64,000 nt of DNA from Cellulomonas fimi (lineage in GTDB: Bacteria; Actinomycetota; Actinomycetes; Actinomycetales; Cellulomonadaceae), in NCBI RefSeq assembly GCF_028583725.1, contig NZ_CP110680.1, forward strand, positions 1,488,001 to 1,552,000, written 5' to 3'. Within the stretch, counting starts at the first letter, position 1. Every line of letters starts with the position of its first letter. Below are positions 19,928 through 29,560 of this stretch, piece by piece. The position numbers and the translations under genes were made by a program. Below the pieces are notes generated by a model. That model saw only the letters and a list, made by a program, of their open reading frames with translations. It made no database searches and was not told where the DNA came from.

Positions 19928-20884
19928 GTGGGAGACGCGGTCGCGGCGCGCACCGCGGGGAGCGGGCGGCTCGGGCCGTCGCGCCCGCTGGCCCGGGCGC
20001 GGTGGGCGCCGGCGTCCGTCCGGGCCCGCGAGGCGCGACGCGAGATCGAGGAGCGGAGCCCCGGCGACGCGCAGTTCCGTGCCTCGTTGGTCGACTGCTG
20101 GGCCGACCTGCCGTCCTCGCTCCCCAGCGGCCGCGGCGCGTCGCGGAGCCCCGCGGACACGCCTGTCTGGTGGTACTGGGCCGACGGGGTCGACCAGGCG
20201 CCGGCGCTCGTGCGGCGCTGCCTCGAGAGCGTGCAGGCGCACCGCGGCGAGCACCCCGTCGTCGTGCTGGACCGCTCGACGTGGTCGTCGTACGTCGACC
20301 TCCCGGAGCACGTCCTCGCCCGGCGCGGCGCGATGACCGAGACGCACTTCTCCGACATCCTGCGGACCGCCCTGCTCGCGAGCCGGGGAGGGGTCTGGCT
20401 CGACGCGACCGTCCTGCTGACCGCGCCCCTGGAGGAGACCTCGCGGCTCGCGGGGCCGAGCGGGTTCTACGCGTTCACGCGACCGTGCGACCCGTTCGTC
20501 ATGTCGAGCTGGTGCATGGCGGCGGCACCGGGGAACGCCCTGGTGGCGGTCCTGCGGGACCTGCTGTCCGCGTACTGGCGGCGCCACGACGAGCTCGGGC
20601 ACTACTTCCTCCTGCACTTCCTCGCGGAGGTCGCGATGACGATGCACCGTCCGAGCCGGCGGATCTGGGAGGGCACGCCCGTGCGCTCGTTCGAGCCGCC
20701 CCACGAGCTGCAGCACGCCCTGGGGGAGCCGTTCGACCCCGCGCGGCTCGACCGGATCCTGCGGGGCTCGGGCGTCCACAAGCTGAACTGGCGGGTCGAG
20801 GAGCAGCTGCGCGCGGACGGTCGGGACCCGGGTGGGACGTTCCTCGAGGCGGTCGTGCGCGGCGACGTGACCGGGGCGCGCTGA
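19928..20884 (+). CDS. Capsular polysaccharide synthesis-type glycosyltransferase (Caps_synth / GT32-like)
   Basis: 318 residues. After an Arg-rich N-terminus the core reads TPVWWYWADGVDQAPALVRR (truncated here), ESVQAHRGEHPVVVLD, HFSDILRTALLASRGGVWLDATVLLT and FMSSWCMAA-like FVMSSWCMAAAPGN, typical of the PF05704 family: the region LASRGGVWLDAT holds the nucleotide-sugar-binding Asp. There are no transmembrane helices. The GTG lies two bases after the stop of the WbdD-like gene. It sits between the two WbdD-like paralogs, so it may add a terminal sugar that they modify (inference). Confidence 0.86.
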   Translation: MGDAVAARTAGSGRLGPSRPLARARWAPASVRAREARREIEERSPGDAQFRASLVDCWADLPSSLPSGRGASRSPADTPVWWYWADGVDQAPALVRRCLESVQAHRGEHPVVVLDRSTWSSYVDLPEHVLARRGAMTETHFSDILRTALLASRGGVWLDATVLLTAPLEETSRLAGPSGFYAFTRPCDPFVMSSWCMAAAPGNALVAVLRDLLSAYWRRHDELGHYFLLHFLAEVAMTMHRPSRRIWEGTPVRSFEPPHELQHALGEPFDPARLDRILRGSGVHKLNWRVEEQLRADGRDPGGTFLEAVVRGDVTGAR

Positions 20885-21136
20885 CCCTCGCGGACCCTCC
20901 GCGCCCCGCGTGCGCGGCGCCCGCGTGACCGGCGCCGGGGACTCGCCGCCCGCCGACCTGGTCATTCGTCCGAGTAGTACGAACGGGCGCGTCGTACCGG
21001 CTATGGTCATCCACGCGTGCACGCGTCCTCGAAGGGGTGCTCGGTCGACGAGCGCGCGCACCGGTCGGCGTCGGCCCGCCGACACACGTCATCACGGCCG
21101 GGACGACGGCGTCCCGGCAGATCGGGAGCAGCACCA
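20885..21136. other. 252-base spacer: stem-loop, palindrome and promoter candidate
   Basis: The largest gap in the window. It holds a 6-base stem-loop at 20889-20903 (CGCGGA-CCC-TCCGCG), possibly ending the upstream operon. It then has a locally AT-richer stretch 20960-21010 with a palindrome and a -10-like TATGGT at 21002-21007. The remaining ~125 bases to the next GTG show no other recognisable signal. Confidence 0.5.
20977..20997. promoter_or_regulatory. Palindrome GTACGA-N9-TCGTAC, operator candidate for the second WbdD-like gene
   Basis: GTACGA (20977-20982) and TCGTAC (20992-20997) form a perfect inverted repeat with a 9-base centre, five bases upstream of the -10-like TATGGT at 21002. 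That position overlaps where a -35 would be, typical of a repressor or activator site. The 8-mer GTACGAAC also occurs at the rfbB promoter (12753-12760). Confidence 0.45.
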
Positions 21137-23017
21137 GTGAGCACACATCCGTCAGCGGAGACCCCGCTGCGCGCGCTTCCCGCGCGCCGCGTCGACGGTG
21201 TCGACGTGGTCCGGGAGACCGGTCAGGCGTGGCTCGACGGCTCGGAGGACGTCCTGCACGAGCGGATGACCACGTCGGGCCTGCCGCTGGATTCGCTGAG
21301 CGACGAGCTGTTCGCGACCGCCACCAGCTGGCCCGAGCGCTACCACCTGTCGCCGTCGCGGGCCAACGCGATCCGCGCCCTCGACCTGCCGGCCGACGCG
21401 TGCGTCCTCGAGATCGGCGCGGGGTGCGGTGCGATCACGCGCTACCTCGGCGAGACGTGCGCGCTCGTCGACGCGCTCGAGCCGACGTTCGCACGCGCGC
21501 GGGTCGCGGCCGCGCGCACCGCGGAGCTCCCCGGCGTGCGCGTCTTCAACGCCGAGGTGGAGGACCTCCCCGACGAGCAGGTGTACGACCTGGTCGTCGT
21601 CGTGGGCGTGCTCGAGTACGTCGGGGGCGGGGGCGACGAAGAGGCGCCCTACGTGGCGTTCCTCGACCGGCTCCGGCGCACGCTGAGGACCGGCGGACGG
21701 CTCGTGCTCGCGATCGAGAACGAGCTCGGCGTGAAGTACCTCGCGGGCGCGCCCGAGGACCACTCGGGCAAGGTGTTCCACTCGGTCGAGGGCTACCCGG
21801 TCGACGGTCCGGCCCGCACGTTCAGCCGCCGCCGCCTGCAGCGCCTCCTCGGCGAGTCGGGCTTCGCGACCACCCACGTGCTCGGTGCGTTCCCCGACTA
21901 CAAGCTCACGCGCATCGTCCTGGACGGCACCCTGCTCGAGCGCGCGCCCAGCCTCGCGGTGCGCGCGCCGCACTTCCCGAGCCCCGACTGGGTGCAGCCG
22001 CGTCCCGTCCTGCTCGACGAGCAGAAGCTCTGGCAGGAGCTCGTCGACGCGGGCGTCGGCCTCGACTTCGCGAACTCGTTCGTCGTCGTCGCGTCCGTCG
22101 GCGAGCCCACGTCCTCGCTGTGGCCGCAGGGCCGGCTCGCGCGCTACTTCTCGATGCAGCGGCGCCGCCACTTCCAGGTCGTGAAGACCGTCGCGTCCGA
22201 CGCCGACGGCGTGACCGTGACGAGCGAGCGGCTCGCGAGCGGCGAGGCGGACGGCCTCGCCGTGCTGCCGTACAGCGAGCCGTGGCTCGACGGCGAGTCG
22301 CTCGTGGAGCGCGCCGTGGCCGCGCCCGAGACGCTCGACGACGTCGTGCGCGACTGGGGGCGCGTCGTGCGCGCGCGGCTCGCGGAGGCGGCGCCCGGCG
22401 AGGGGGTCGCGTTCGACGTCCTGCCGCACAACGTGCTCTACCGGGACGGCGTCCCCGGGCTGATCGACGACGAGTGGCGCTCGACCGGCATGACGCCGCG
22501 CGACGCGATCCTGCGCGGCGCGCTCGTGCTCGTGCGCGACCTGCTCGACGTCGCCGGGCCCGAGCGCTGGGGCGCGAGCGACTGGCGCGAGCTCGTGGCC
22601 CGCGTCGCGGACGTCGCGGGCGAGCCCGTGGACGGCGACGGGATCGAGCGGGCGATCCTGCTCGAGGCCGACCTGCAGGCCACCGTCGGGGGAGCCGCGA
22701 CCGGGACCCCGCAGCACGCGCGGACCGTCGACGTCGTCGAGCGCGAGCTCCGCCGGCGCCTGGCGTCGGCGTCGCACGGGCGCCGGCCGGTCCCCGTGTG
22801 GGAGTCCGAGGCGGAGGCCTTCGACGACGCCGTCGCCACGCGTGACCTGCTGTTCGCGACCGGCAAGCAGCTGGACGAGGCGAACGCGCGCCGGAGCGAG
22901 CTCGAGGACGAGCTGGGCCGCGCGAACGCCCGGATCGTCTACGTGACGAAGCACCCGGTGCGCGTGTTCGCGGGCCGCGTGCGGTCGCGGGTGCGCCGCG
23001 CCCTGCAGCGCGGCTGA
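21137..23017 (+). CDS. WbdD-like bifunctional SAM methyltransferase / kinase-fold protein (copy 2)
   Basis: 626 residues, clearly paralogous to the 619-residue protein at 18066 along its whole length. Shared blocks include SLSDELFATATSWPERYHL, VLEIGAGCGAITRYLGE, LVVVVGVLEYVGGGGD, FHSVEGYPVDGPARTF, the kinase-like FDVLPHNV (D-x4-N) and LIDDEWRS, and the end RDLLFATGKQLDEAN leading into a coiled coil. The basic C-terminus VRSRVRRALQRG may touch the membrane. The GTG at 21137 has GGGAG about eight bases upstream; a longer in-frame start at 21017 is unlikely. It has its own promoter candidate, so it may be expressed independently of copy 1. Confidence 0.85.
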   Translation: MSTHPSAETPLRALPARRVDGVDVVRETGQAWLDGSEDVLHERMTTSGLPLDSLSDELFATATSWPERYHLSPSRANAIRALDLPADACVLEIGAGCGAITRYLGETCALVDALEPTFARARVAAARTAELPGVRVFNAEVEDLPDEQVYDLVVVVGVLEYVGGGGDEEAPYVAFLDRLRRTLRTGGRLVLAIENELGVKYLAGAPEDHSGKVFHSVEGYPVDGPARTFSRRRLQRLLGESGFATTHVLGAFPDYKLTRIVLDGTLLERAPSLAVRAPHFPSPDWVQPRPVLLDEQKLWQELVDAGVGLDFANSFVVVASVGEPTSSLWPQGRLARYFSMQRRRHFQVVKTVASDADGVTVTSERLASGEADGLAVLPYSEPWLDGESLVERAVAAPETLDDVVRDWGRVVRARLAEAAPGEGVAFDVLPHNVLYRDGVPGLIDDEWRSTGMTPRDAILRGALVLVRDLLDVAGPERWGASDWRELVARVADVAGEPVDGDGIERAILLEADLQATVGGAATGTPQHARTVDVVERELRRRLASASHGRRPVPVWESEAEAFDDAVATRDLLFATGKQLDEANARRSELEDELGRANARIVYVTKHPVRVFAGRVRSRVRRALQRG

Positions 23018-23063
23018 CGCGTCGACCGCCGGCGTGCGCCGCACGGTGCAGCGCCGCTGACAG

Positions 23064-23104
23064 GGACGCCGCCGCCTCCTCGGACGCAGGAGGCGGCGGC
23101 GTCC
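23064..23104. terminator. Bidirectional terminator, 17-base perfect stem
   Basis: GGACGCCGCCGCCTCCT (23064-23080) pairs perfectly with 23088-23104 around a 7-base loop. It lies between the convergent WbdD-like gene and the DUF1906 gene, and can serve both strands. Confidence 0.8.
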
Positions 23105-23111
23105 GTCCGGG

Positions 23112-24050
23112 TCAGACCGTGACGACCGGGCAGCCGAGCGTCGTCGTGGTGCCCGCCCCCGTGTTCACGGCGAACAGGCAGACCTGCTGGCGGCCCGGCG
23201 GCGCCGCGATGGACAGGGTGAAGCCGTGGTTCGGCCCGTACGCGGGGAACGCGGCGCCGATGTCGGGGCGTGAGACGTCGGCCCAGCCCATGACGTACTG
23301 CGAGCCGCGGTACATCTGGACGATCACGGGTCCCGTCGTGTCGGGGTCGAACGCCCAGCCGGAGACCGTGATGCGACCACCCGAGGCGGAGACCGCGTCG
23401 ACCCGTCCGACCGGGTCGCCCGACGGGACATCGACCGTGCCGCACCCGAGGGACGTGCTGCTGCCCGCGAGCGTGTTCACGGCGTAGACGCACACCGCGT
23501 GCCTGCCGGGGCCGGACCGGACGTCGAGCTGGAAGCCGTGCAGCGCTCCGGCGGCCGGGAACGCGGCGCCCACGTCGGGTCGGGACCGGTTGGCCCAGCC
23601 CATCGCCCCGAGCGCGCCGTCGACGTAGGCCTGCACGATGATCGACGCCGACGTGTCGGGGTCGATCGCCCAGCCGCTCACCCGGAGACCACCGGGGACG
23701 CCGGTCGCGACGTCGAGGCGGCCGAACGGGTCGCTCGACGGCACGTCGACCGTGCGGCAGCCGAGCGAGACGGACGCGCCCGGCCCGGTGTTCACGGCGG
23801 CGAGGCACACCTGGTGCCGGCCCTCGCTCGCCGTCGCGGTGACGGAGTAGCCGTGGTCGGGACCGCTCGCGGGGAAGGCGACGGCGACGTCGGGCCGTGG
23901 CGCACTGGCACGGCCCAGCGCGACCGGCGCGCCGTCGACGTACATCTGGACGTAGATCGGCTCGGGCGTGTCCGGGTCGAGCGCCCAGCCCGTCACGGTG
24001 ATCTTCGCGGGCGCCGTGCTCGTGGCCTCGAGCTGCCCGCGCGGGCTGCC
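23112..24050 (-). repeat. Three tandem ~105-residue GWxxDPDT repeats in the DUF1906 protein
   Basis: Units lie at about 23735-24050, 23420-23730 and 23112-23415. Each reads: GxLDxA...GxxxVSGWAxDPDT, then VxxYVDG, [12 protein letters not shown]..HGF, and VCxxAVNTGxG...LGCxTVxVP. Two cysteines per unit, about 18 residues apart, could form a disulfide. The same module occurs in the SpoIID protein (five units) and the PGRP amidase (four units) of this window. Confidence 0.9.
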
Positions 24051-25514
24051 GTGGATGGGGTCGGTGTCCAGCAGGTTGTTGTCGATGTTGATCGTCACGC
24101 CGCCCCACGTCTCCGTGTGGCCGCCGCGGTACTGGTGCATGCGCTGGTAGAACGCCCACTGGTTGTCGGCGACGTAGGGCGCGTGGCCGTAGATCGACCC
24201 CGTGCCGGACCAGCGGGCGATCCAGATCTTGTCGGGCGCGACGAAGCCCGGCTGGGCCGCACCGGCCGCGAGGTCCGCGATGCCCGTGGCCGCGCTGCTG
24301 TAGACGCCGGAGCTGTAGCCGTACTCGCGCAGCGTGAGCGTCCACGCCGACAGGTACGCCCGCACCGAGCCGCTGCACTGGCTGCCGCGCGTGTAGGACT
24401 CCATGTCGTAGTAGATGTCCGAGCCGCTGCCGAGGCCGAGCTCACGGGCGCGCGCGACGGCGTCGAGCGCCGCCTCGCGGCCCTGGTCCCACTCCAGCCC
24501 GTACGTGACCCGGTTGGTGTACGTCGAGCAGGGCGCCTGCCGACCCACGTAGATCGGGACGGCCTTCCAGCCCATGCCCGCGATGCTGCGCAGCCACGGC
24601 GCCGTCAGGTTCGGCTGGGAGCAGCCGCGGGAGATCCCGCCGATGTACACGCCGACCGCCCGGTACGGCGACGCGAGCCACGCCTGCATCGAGGACAGCG
24701 CGGGTGCCGTGCACGCGTCGAAGCCCTCGCCCTTGAACCACGTGAACGCGCGGTCGAGCGGCGGGGCGTCGGCCGCCAGCGCCGACACCGTTCCCGCGGC
24801 CTCGCGCCGCGCGGACGCCGACAGGCCCGCGAGAACGTCCAGCACGGGGCGGGCGTCGTCGCCGAAGGTCGCGGTGACCAGCACGTCCGTGCCCACCACG
24901 TGCGCGACGAGCTCCCCGGCGACACGCTGCGCCGCGTCGAGCTCGGGGACCGACCCCGCGGGCAGCTCGACCGTGCCGAACGGTGTCTCGGCGGGCACCG
25001 GCTGCAGCTGCAGCGTCGTCGTCCTGCCCAGCAGCGTCGACGGGCACTGCGGCGCCGGGCCCTGGCTGCCCAGGTAGACCGCCGGGCGGTCGAGCCGCAC
25101 GCACGCGGTCGGGTCGGCAGCCAGGTCGACGACGGGCCATCCCGCGGGAGGGGTGAACGTGACGCCCCGGTAGGTGAGCGTGCCGGACGCGGACGCGGAC
25201 CCGGACCCGGCCGCGGTCGTCGGCTCGGGGGCCGCCGGTGCGGCGGGCGTGCTCGCGGGCGACGCGGGCGTCGGTGTCGGCTCGCTCGCGGGCGCCGTCG
25301 GCTCGGCGGACGTCCCGTCGGGCGCCGAGGTCGGCGCGGCGACGTCCGGGGCGGCGGTGCCGGAGGCCTCCGGCGTCGGGCTCGACGGCGCCGACGACGC
25401 GGCCACGTCCTGCGGCTCGGGCGGGGCGGCGGCCACGGCCGGCACGCCGAGCGTCGCGAGCGAGAGGCCGACGGCGAGAGCGGCGAGGGCGGATCGCCTG
25501 GGTCTGGGGTGCAT
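23112..25514 (-). CDS. Secreted DUF1906 (Rv2525c-like glycoside hydrolase-like) protein with three C-terminal repeats
   Basis: 800 residues from the ATG at 25514 (GGAAAG upstream); the frame is open further upstream but lacks a signal there. Signal peptide: [19 protein letters not shown] then a hydrophobic stretch ending PAVAAAP (about 1-32). A Pro/Ala/Thr/Ser-rich linker runs to ~115. A globular region precedes the DUF1906 domain (about 260-480), which has [42 protein letters not shown] and WIARWSG; the Asp/Glu of IYYDME are the likely catalytic residues. Three ~105-residue repeats follow (about 488-800). Predicted to act on wall glycans outside the cell. Confidence 0.9.
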   Translation of the reverse strand: MHPRPRRSALAALAVGLSLATLGVPAVAAAPPEPQDVAASSAPSSPTPEASGTAAPDVAAPTSAPDGTSAEPTAPASEPTPTPASPASTPAAPAAPEPTTAAGSGSASASGTLTYRGVTFTPPAGWPVVDLAADPTACVRLDRPAVYLGSQGPAPQCPSTLLGRTTTLQLQPVPAETPFGTVELPAGSVPELDAAQRVAGELVAHVVGTDVLVTATFGDDARPVLDVLAGLSASARREAAGTVSALAADAPPLDRAFTWFKGEGFDACTAPALSSMQAWLASPYRAVGVYIGGISRGCSQPNLTAPWLRSIAGMGWKAVPIYVGRQAPCSTYTNRVTYGLEWDQGREAALDAVARARELGLGSGSDIYYDMESYTRGSQCSGSVRAYLSAWTLTLREYGYSSGVYSSAATGIADLAAGAAQPGFVAPDKIWIARWSGTGSIYGHAPYVADNQWAFYQRMHQYRGGHTETWGGVTINIDNNLLDTDPIHGSPRGQLEATSTAPAKITVTGWALDPDTPEPIYVQMYVDGAPVALGRASAPRPDVAVAFPASGPDHGYSVTATASEGRHQVCLAAVNTGPGASVSLGCRTVDVPSSDPFGRLDVATGVPGGLRVSGWAIDPDTSASIIVQAYVDGALGAMGWANRSRPDVGAAFPAAGALHGFQLDVRSGPGRHAVCVYAVNTLAGSSTSLGCGTVDVPSGDPVGRVDAVSASGGRITVSGWAFDPDTTGPVIVQMYRGSQYVMGWADVSRPDIGAAFPAYGPNHGFTLSIAAPPGRQQVCLFAVNTGAGTTTTLGCPVVTV

Positions 25515-25548
25515 CGTCACACTTTCCGGGCTCGGGGAGTCAACGCCG

Positions 25549-25554
25549 AGGTTA
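25549..25554 (-). promoter_or_regulatory. -10 element TAACCT of the DUF1906 gene
   Basis: On the minus strand TAACCT precedes a leader of about 30 bases ending in GGAAAG and the ATG. It is divergent with the SpoIID promoter in a 145-base spacer. Confidence 0.4.
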
Positions 25555-25606
25555 CGACCCCGCGGGCGCGCCGTGCGGACCGGCGCGCTCGGGGCCGGCA
25601 AGGCGT

Positions 25607-25612
25607 TACCGT
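25607..25612 (+). promoter_or_regulatory. -10 element TACCGT of the SpoIID/LytB gene
   Basis: TACCGT would give a leader of about 40 bases to the GTG at 25660. It shares the divergent spacer with the DUF1906 promoter, so the two repeat-bearing proteins may be co-regulated. Confidence 0.4.
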
Positions 25613-25659
25613 GCCGTGCGGCCCGACGCCTCCAGCGGGTCGGGAGGACGGGAGAGGTC

Positions 25660-28473
25660 GTGCGTCGAGCAGTCCAGCGGTGGGTGGCCATGACGGCCGC
25701 GGTCGTGGCCGCGAGCGCAGGGCTCGTGCTGCCCGCGGGTCCCGCCGCGGCCGCGGAGGAGGTCCTCACCCCGCCGTCGTCCGGCGCCTGGTCGGTGGAG
25801 GGCCGCGGGTGGGGCCACGGGATCGGCATGTCGCAGTGGGGCGCCCAGGGCGCCGCGCTCCAGGGGCTGACCGCGGACCAGATCCTCGACTTCTACTACC
25901 CGGGCACCGTGCGGTTCGACATCGGCCAGGACTACCCGCTGCGGGTGCGGCTCACCGCGCTCGCGGGCGGCGCCGCGACGCTGGGCCCGGTCCCGGGCGC
26001 GTCGCTCGTCGTCACGGACGTCTCGACCGGTGCGGCCGTCACCGCGCCCGCGGGCGCCCGCGTCACCGTGACGCGCAGCGCGGCCGGGTTCACCCCCGTG
26101 GCCGTCCAGGGCGGCAGCACGACGCCGCTGCCGATCGCCGGGGTGGCCACCGTGGCCGGCCCCGTGCAGGTGTCGGCGGCCGACGGGTCGCAGGTGTGGG
26201 CGTACGCGGCGTCCGGGGCGGGCACGCGCTACCCCGGGGCGCTGCGCCTCAACGCGACGGGTGCGTCGACGCTCGAGGTCGTCAACCACGTCCCGATGGA
26301 GCAGTACCTCCGGGGCGTCGTGCCGCGCGAGTCGCCGTCCTCATGGGCACCTGCGGCCCTCCAGGCGCAGTCCGTGGCCGCCCGCACGTACGCGCTCGCC
26401 GTCCGGGCCGCGACGGGCACGGCGGACCTGTGCGACACCACCCAGTGCCAGGTCTACGGCGGCGCCGCGACCTCGACCGCGGGCGGTGCGGTCACCGAGC
26501 TCTTCGCCGCGTCGACCGACGCCGCGATCGCCGCGACCGCGCGCGTCGCCCGCTACTACGGCGGGGGACCGGCGTTCACGCAGTTCTCCTCGACCAACGG
26601 CGGGTACTCCAAGGCGGGTTCCCGTCCGTACCTGGTCGCCCGCGCCGACCCTTACACCGGCACCGCGCCCGGCGACACGCGCACCCGGTGGACCGACAGC
26701 CTGTCGGTGGCGCGCGTCCAGCAGTCCTGCCCGGCGGGCGGGACGCTGCAGCGGATGGTCCTCACCCGCGACGGTCTGGGTGAAATCGGCGGCCGGATCC
26801 TGTCCGCGCGGCTCGAGTGCACGACCGGGACGGCGACGGTGGCGACGCCCGCGTTCGGCCTGCTGTCGAGCTGGTGGCGCGCCACCAGCACCGGCCAGCC
26901 GCTCGGCAACGTCGAGGTCGTCGAGGCCGGTGCGGGCGCGGTGCGCGTCAAGGGCTGGGCGCTCGACCCCGACACGACCGCGCCCGTGTCGGTGCGCGTC
27001 ACCGTCGCCGGCAGCAGCGCGACGACCGTCGCGAACCTCGACCGCCCGGACGTCGGCGCGGCGTTCCCGGGCCTCGGGTCGGCGCACGGGTTCGACGCCA
27101 CGTTCGGTGCCCCCGCCGGGGCCACGACGGTCTGCCTGGCGGTCGTGAACGTCGGGCAGGGCAGCGACCTCGACCTCGGCTGCCAGGGCGTGGTCGTCGC
27201 CGCCGGCGCGCCCTACGGCTCGGTGGACGCGCTCGTCGCGGCGCCCGGCAGCGGCACCGGTCCCGTCGTCCGCGCGTCCGGCTGGACGGTCGACCCCGAC
27301 GCGCCGACGCAGCCGGTGACCGTCCGCCTCCTCGTCGACGGCGTGGTCGCCGCGACCGTCCCCGCCTCCGCGCCCCGCCCCGACGTCGGTGCGGCGCTGC
27401 CCGGCGTCGGCGACGCCCACGGGTACGCGCTCGAGGCGCAGGTGACCGCCGGGACCCACCAGGTGTGCGTCGCGTTCGTCGACGTCCCGACGGGGTCGGC
27501 ACTGCCGACCACGTGCCGCTCGCTGACGGCCCCGGGCGGGTCCCCGCTCGGCAGCGTCGACTCCGCCGTGGGCGCGCCCGGAGGCGTGCGCGTCGGCGGG
27601 TGGGCACTCGACCCGGACACGGTCGCGGCCGCGCAGGTCCGCGTGACGGTCGCCGGCACGACGACGACGGTCGCCGCGTCCGACCGGCGCGACGACATCG
27701 GGGCCGTGTTCCCGGCGTACGGGGCCACCCGCGGCTACACCGCCGTCGTGCCCGCCCCGGCCGGGGCGGTCTCCGTGTGCGTGACGATCGCCAACGTCGG
27801 CGCGGGCGCGGACACGTCGCTGGGCTGCCGCACGGTCGTCGTCCCGGCGTCGTCACCGGTGGGGAACGTCGAGGTCGCGGTCGGGCGCCCGGGCGGCGTC
27901 CAGCTGTCGGGCTGGGCGCTCGACGCCGACACGACGTCGCCGATCTACGTGTGGGCCAGCGTCGACGGGGTCGGCGGGCCGATGCTCGCGTCCGTGCCGC
28001 GCGCCGACGTCGCGGCCGTCGTCCTCGGGGCGGGCCCCGCGCACGGCTTCTCCGCCCTGCTCGCCGCGTCGCCCGGCACCCGCACCGTCTGCGTGACCGC
28101 GGTCAACACCGGCCCGGGCGCCAACACCGACCTCGGCTGCCGGCAGGTCGTCGTGCCCGGCGGGTCGCCGGTCGGCAACCTCGAGGTCGCACGCGGCGTC
28201 ACGGGTGGCGTGCAGGTCGTCGGCTGGGCGCTCGACCCCGACACGACCGCGTCGCCCTACCTGCTGGCGACCGTCGACGGTCGGGCGCAGTACCTCGTGG
28301 CCTCGGGGTCGCGTCCCGACATCGGTGCGGCGTTCCCGGGGTACGGGTCCGCGTTCGGCTTCTCGGCGACGCTCGCGGCGGCGCCGGGGGCGCGGACGGT
28401 GTGCCTCACGATCTCGAACACCGGGGCGGGGTCGCACGCGCCCCTCGGGTGCCGGACGGTCGTCGTCCCGTAG
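25660..28473 (+). CDS. Secreted SpoIID/LytB-domain protein with five C-terminal repeats
   Basis: 937 residues. The basic n-region VRRAVQRW, a hydrophobic core and an AAAAEE cleavage region give a signal peptide of about 34 residues. [17 protein letters not shown] (about 47-63) and the SpoIID domain (about 210-395: [47 protein letters not shown]) place it with lytic transglycosylases that cut denuded glycan strands, or with LytB modifiers. The Glu in PRES is the likely catalytic acid. Five ~103-residue repeats fill residues 412-937. The GTG at 25660 keeps the positive n-region; the ATG at 25690 would remove it. Confidence 0.9.
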   Translation: MRRAVQRWVAMTAAVVAASAGLVLPAGPAAAAEEVLTPPSSGAWSVEGRGWGHGIGMSQWGAQGAALQGLTADQILDFYYPGTVRFDIGQDYPLRVRLTALAGGAATLGPVPGASLVVTDVSTGAAVTAPAGARVTVTRSAAGFTPVAVQGGSTTPLPIAGVATVAGPVQVSAADGSQVWAYAASGAGTRYPGALRLNATGASTLEVVNHVPMEQYLRGVVPRESPSSWAPAALQAQSVAARTYALAVRAATGTADLCDTTQCQVYGGAATSTAGGAVTELFAASTDAAIAATARVARYYGGGPAFTQFSSTNGGYSKAGSRPYLVARADPYTGTAPGDTRTRWTDSLSVARVQQSCPAGGTLQRMVLTRDGLGEIGGRILSARLECTTGTATVATPAFGLLSSWWRATSTGQPLGNVEVVEAGAGAVRVKGWALDPDTTAPVSVRVTVAGSSATTVANLDRPDVGAAFPGLGSAHGFDATFGAPAGATTVCLAVVNVGQGSDLDLGCQGVVVAAGAPYGSVDALVAAPGSGTGPVVRASGWTVDPDAPTQPVTVRLLVDGVVAATVPASAPRPDVGAALPGVGDAHGYALEAQVTAGTHQVCVAFVDVPTGSALPTTCRSLTAPGGSPLGSVDSAVGAPGGVRVGGWALDPDTVAAAQVRVTVAGTTTTVAASDRRDDIGAVFPAYGATRGYTAVVPAPAGAVSVCVTIANVGAGADTSLGCRTVVVPASSPVGNVEVAVGRPGGVQLSGWALDADTTSPIYVWASVDGVGGPMLASVPRADVAAVVLGAGPAHGFSALLAASPGTRTVCVTAVNTGPGANTDLGCRQVVVPGGSPVGNLEVARGVTGGVQVVGWALDPDTTASPYLLATVDGRAQYLVASGSRPDIGAAFPGYGSAFGFSATLAAAPGARTVCLTISNTGAGSHAPLGCRTVVVP
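26896..28470 (+). repeat. Five tandem ~103-residue GWxxDPDT repeats in the SpoIID protein
   Basis: Units start near 26896, 27211, 27543, 27856 and 28168. Each begins PxGxVE/D, has GWALDPDT (GWTVDPDA in unit 2), [12 protein letters not shown]..HGF (diverged in unit 4: [12 protein letters not shown]) and ends VCxxxxNxGxGxxxxLGCxxVVVP. Unit 2 is the most diverged. The pattern is the same as in the DUF1906 and PGRP proteins. Confidence 0.9.
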
Positions 28474-28489
28474 CGCGGCCGGAGGTCAC

Positions 28490-28521
28490 CGGCACCCGGG
28501 GGGCAGGGCGGCCGGGTGCCG
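28490..28521. terminator. Inverted repeat between convergent SpoIID and GT2 genes
   Basis: CGGCACCCGG (28490-28499) and CCGGGTGCCG (28512-28521), a 10-base stem with a 12-base loop, 16 bases after the SpoIID stop. Confidence 0.6.
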
Positions 28522-28534
28522 ACGGCGGGTGCGG

Positions 28535-29560
28535 CTAGAGGAGGCGCCGGGCGGCGCCCCACCACGCGCGCATCGCCGCCTGCGCGACGCCGCCGCCCGC
28601 CGGGAGCGGGAACTGCGCCGGGTCGAACGTCGCGGTCAGCAGCCACGCGAGGTCGCGGTCCGGCACGGTGCGGGCGGCCTGCACGGCCTGCCGCCGCCGT
28701 CGCACCCACCCGAGGTGGCCGAGGAACCAGGACCAGCCGCGGACCTTCTGCCGTCCCCAGCCCTGCGCGACCGCGACGAGCAGGATCGCGAGCTCGAACG
28801 CCAGCAGGGGGAGCGCGAGCAGCGCGAGCATCCGGCCGCCGTAGCAGGTCGCGACGAACAGCAGCCGGTTGCGCTCGACGAGGTACATCTTGAGCGGGCT
28901 GCGGCCGAACTCGTAGTGGTGGACCGCGACGGCGTCCGGCACGTACTCGACGCGCAGGCCGTGCTGCCAGCAGCGCCAGCTCACCTCGAGGTCCTCGAGG
29001 TAGGCGAAGAACGTCTCCGGGAACCCGCCGAGCGCGTCCCACGTCGAGCGGCGGGCCGCCATGCAGGCGCCGGTCACGCTCGCGACGGGGGTGCGCGCGG
29101 CGTGCGCGGCCACGTCGTCGCCCATGCCGCCCGCCCAGGACAGGCCCAGCACGTGCAGCGGGTTCCCGACGGAGTTGACGGTGGTCGGGTCGGATGCGAG
29201 GCGCACCTGGCCGCTCACGAGACCGACGGTCTCGTCGTCGAGCGCCCGGACGAGCGCCACGAGCGCACCGGGCTCGACGATCGCGTCCGAGTTCACGAGC
29301 GCGAGCACGTCGCCGGTCGTCTCGGCCGTCCCCACTGCGACGCCCCCGGTGAAGCCGAGGTTGCGCGGCGGCCGGACGACGCGCAGGCGGGCGTCGGGCG
29401 GGAGCGTGGCGACGGCGTCCGTCGTGCAGCCGTTGTCGACGAGCACGAGCTCGACGTCCACGTCGACGGACGCGAGCACGGCCGCGACCGCGTCGTGCAG
29501 GTACGGCTCCGCGCCGTAGGCGAGCATGACGACCGACACGTGTCGGGCAGCCGTGGTCAC
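28535..29560 (-). CDS. Glycosyltransferase family 2, rhamnosyltransferase-like, with C-terminal membrane helix
   Basis: 341 residues. The GT-A fold has VSVVMLAYGAEPYLHDAV, VELVLVDNGCTTDAV, NLGFTGGVAVG, ALVNSDAIVEPGA (DxD-like NSD), SVTGACMAARR and FFAYLEDLEVSWRCWQHG, the pattern of WbbL-like enzymes. One or two hydrophobic helices follow (about 240-268). The GTG at 29560 overlaps the flippase stop by four bases (GTGA) and has GGAG upstream; an ATG four codons earlier is possible. It is last in a four-gene operon (GT2, DUF2304, flippase, GT2) and should add a sugar to a lipid-linked intermediate. Confidence 0.9.
   Translation of the reverse strand: MTTAARHVSVVMLAYGAEPYLHDAVAAVLASVDVDVELVLVDNGCTTDAVATLPPDARLRVVRPPRNLGFTGGVAVGTAETTGDVLALVNSDAIVEPGALVALVRALDDETVGLVSGQVRLASDPTTVNSVGNPLHVLGLSWAGGMGDDVAAHAARTPVASVTGACMAARRSTWDALGGFPETFFAYLEDLEVSWRCWQHGLRVEYVPDAVAVHHYEFGRSPLKMYLVERNRLLFVATCYGGRMLALLALPLLAFELAILLVAVAQGWGRQKVRGWSWFLGHLGWVRRRRQAVQAARTVPDRDLAWLLTATFDPAQFPLPAGGGVAQAAMRAWWGAARRLL

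Noticed and set aside
18066..23017. Mobile element explaining the methyltransferase-kinase duplication
   Set aside because: No transposase, terminal inverted repeats or target-site duplications are visible around either copy.
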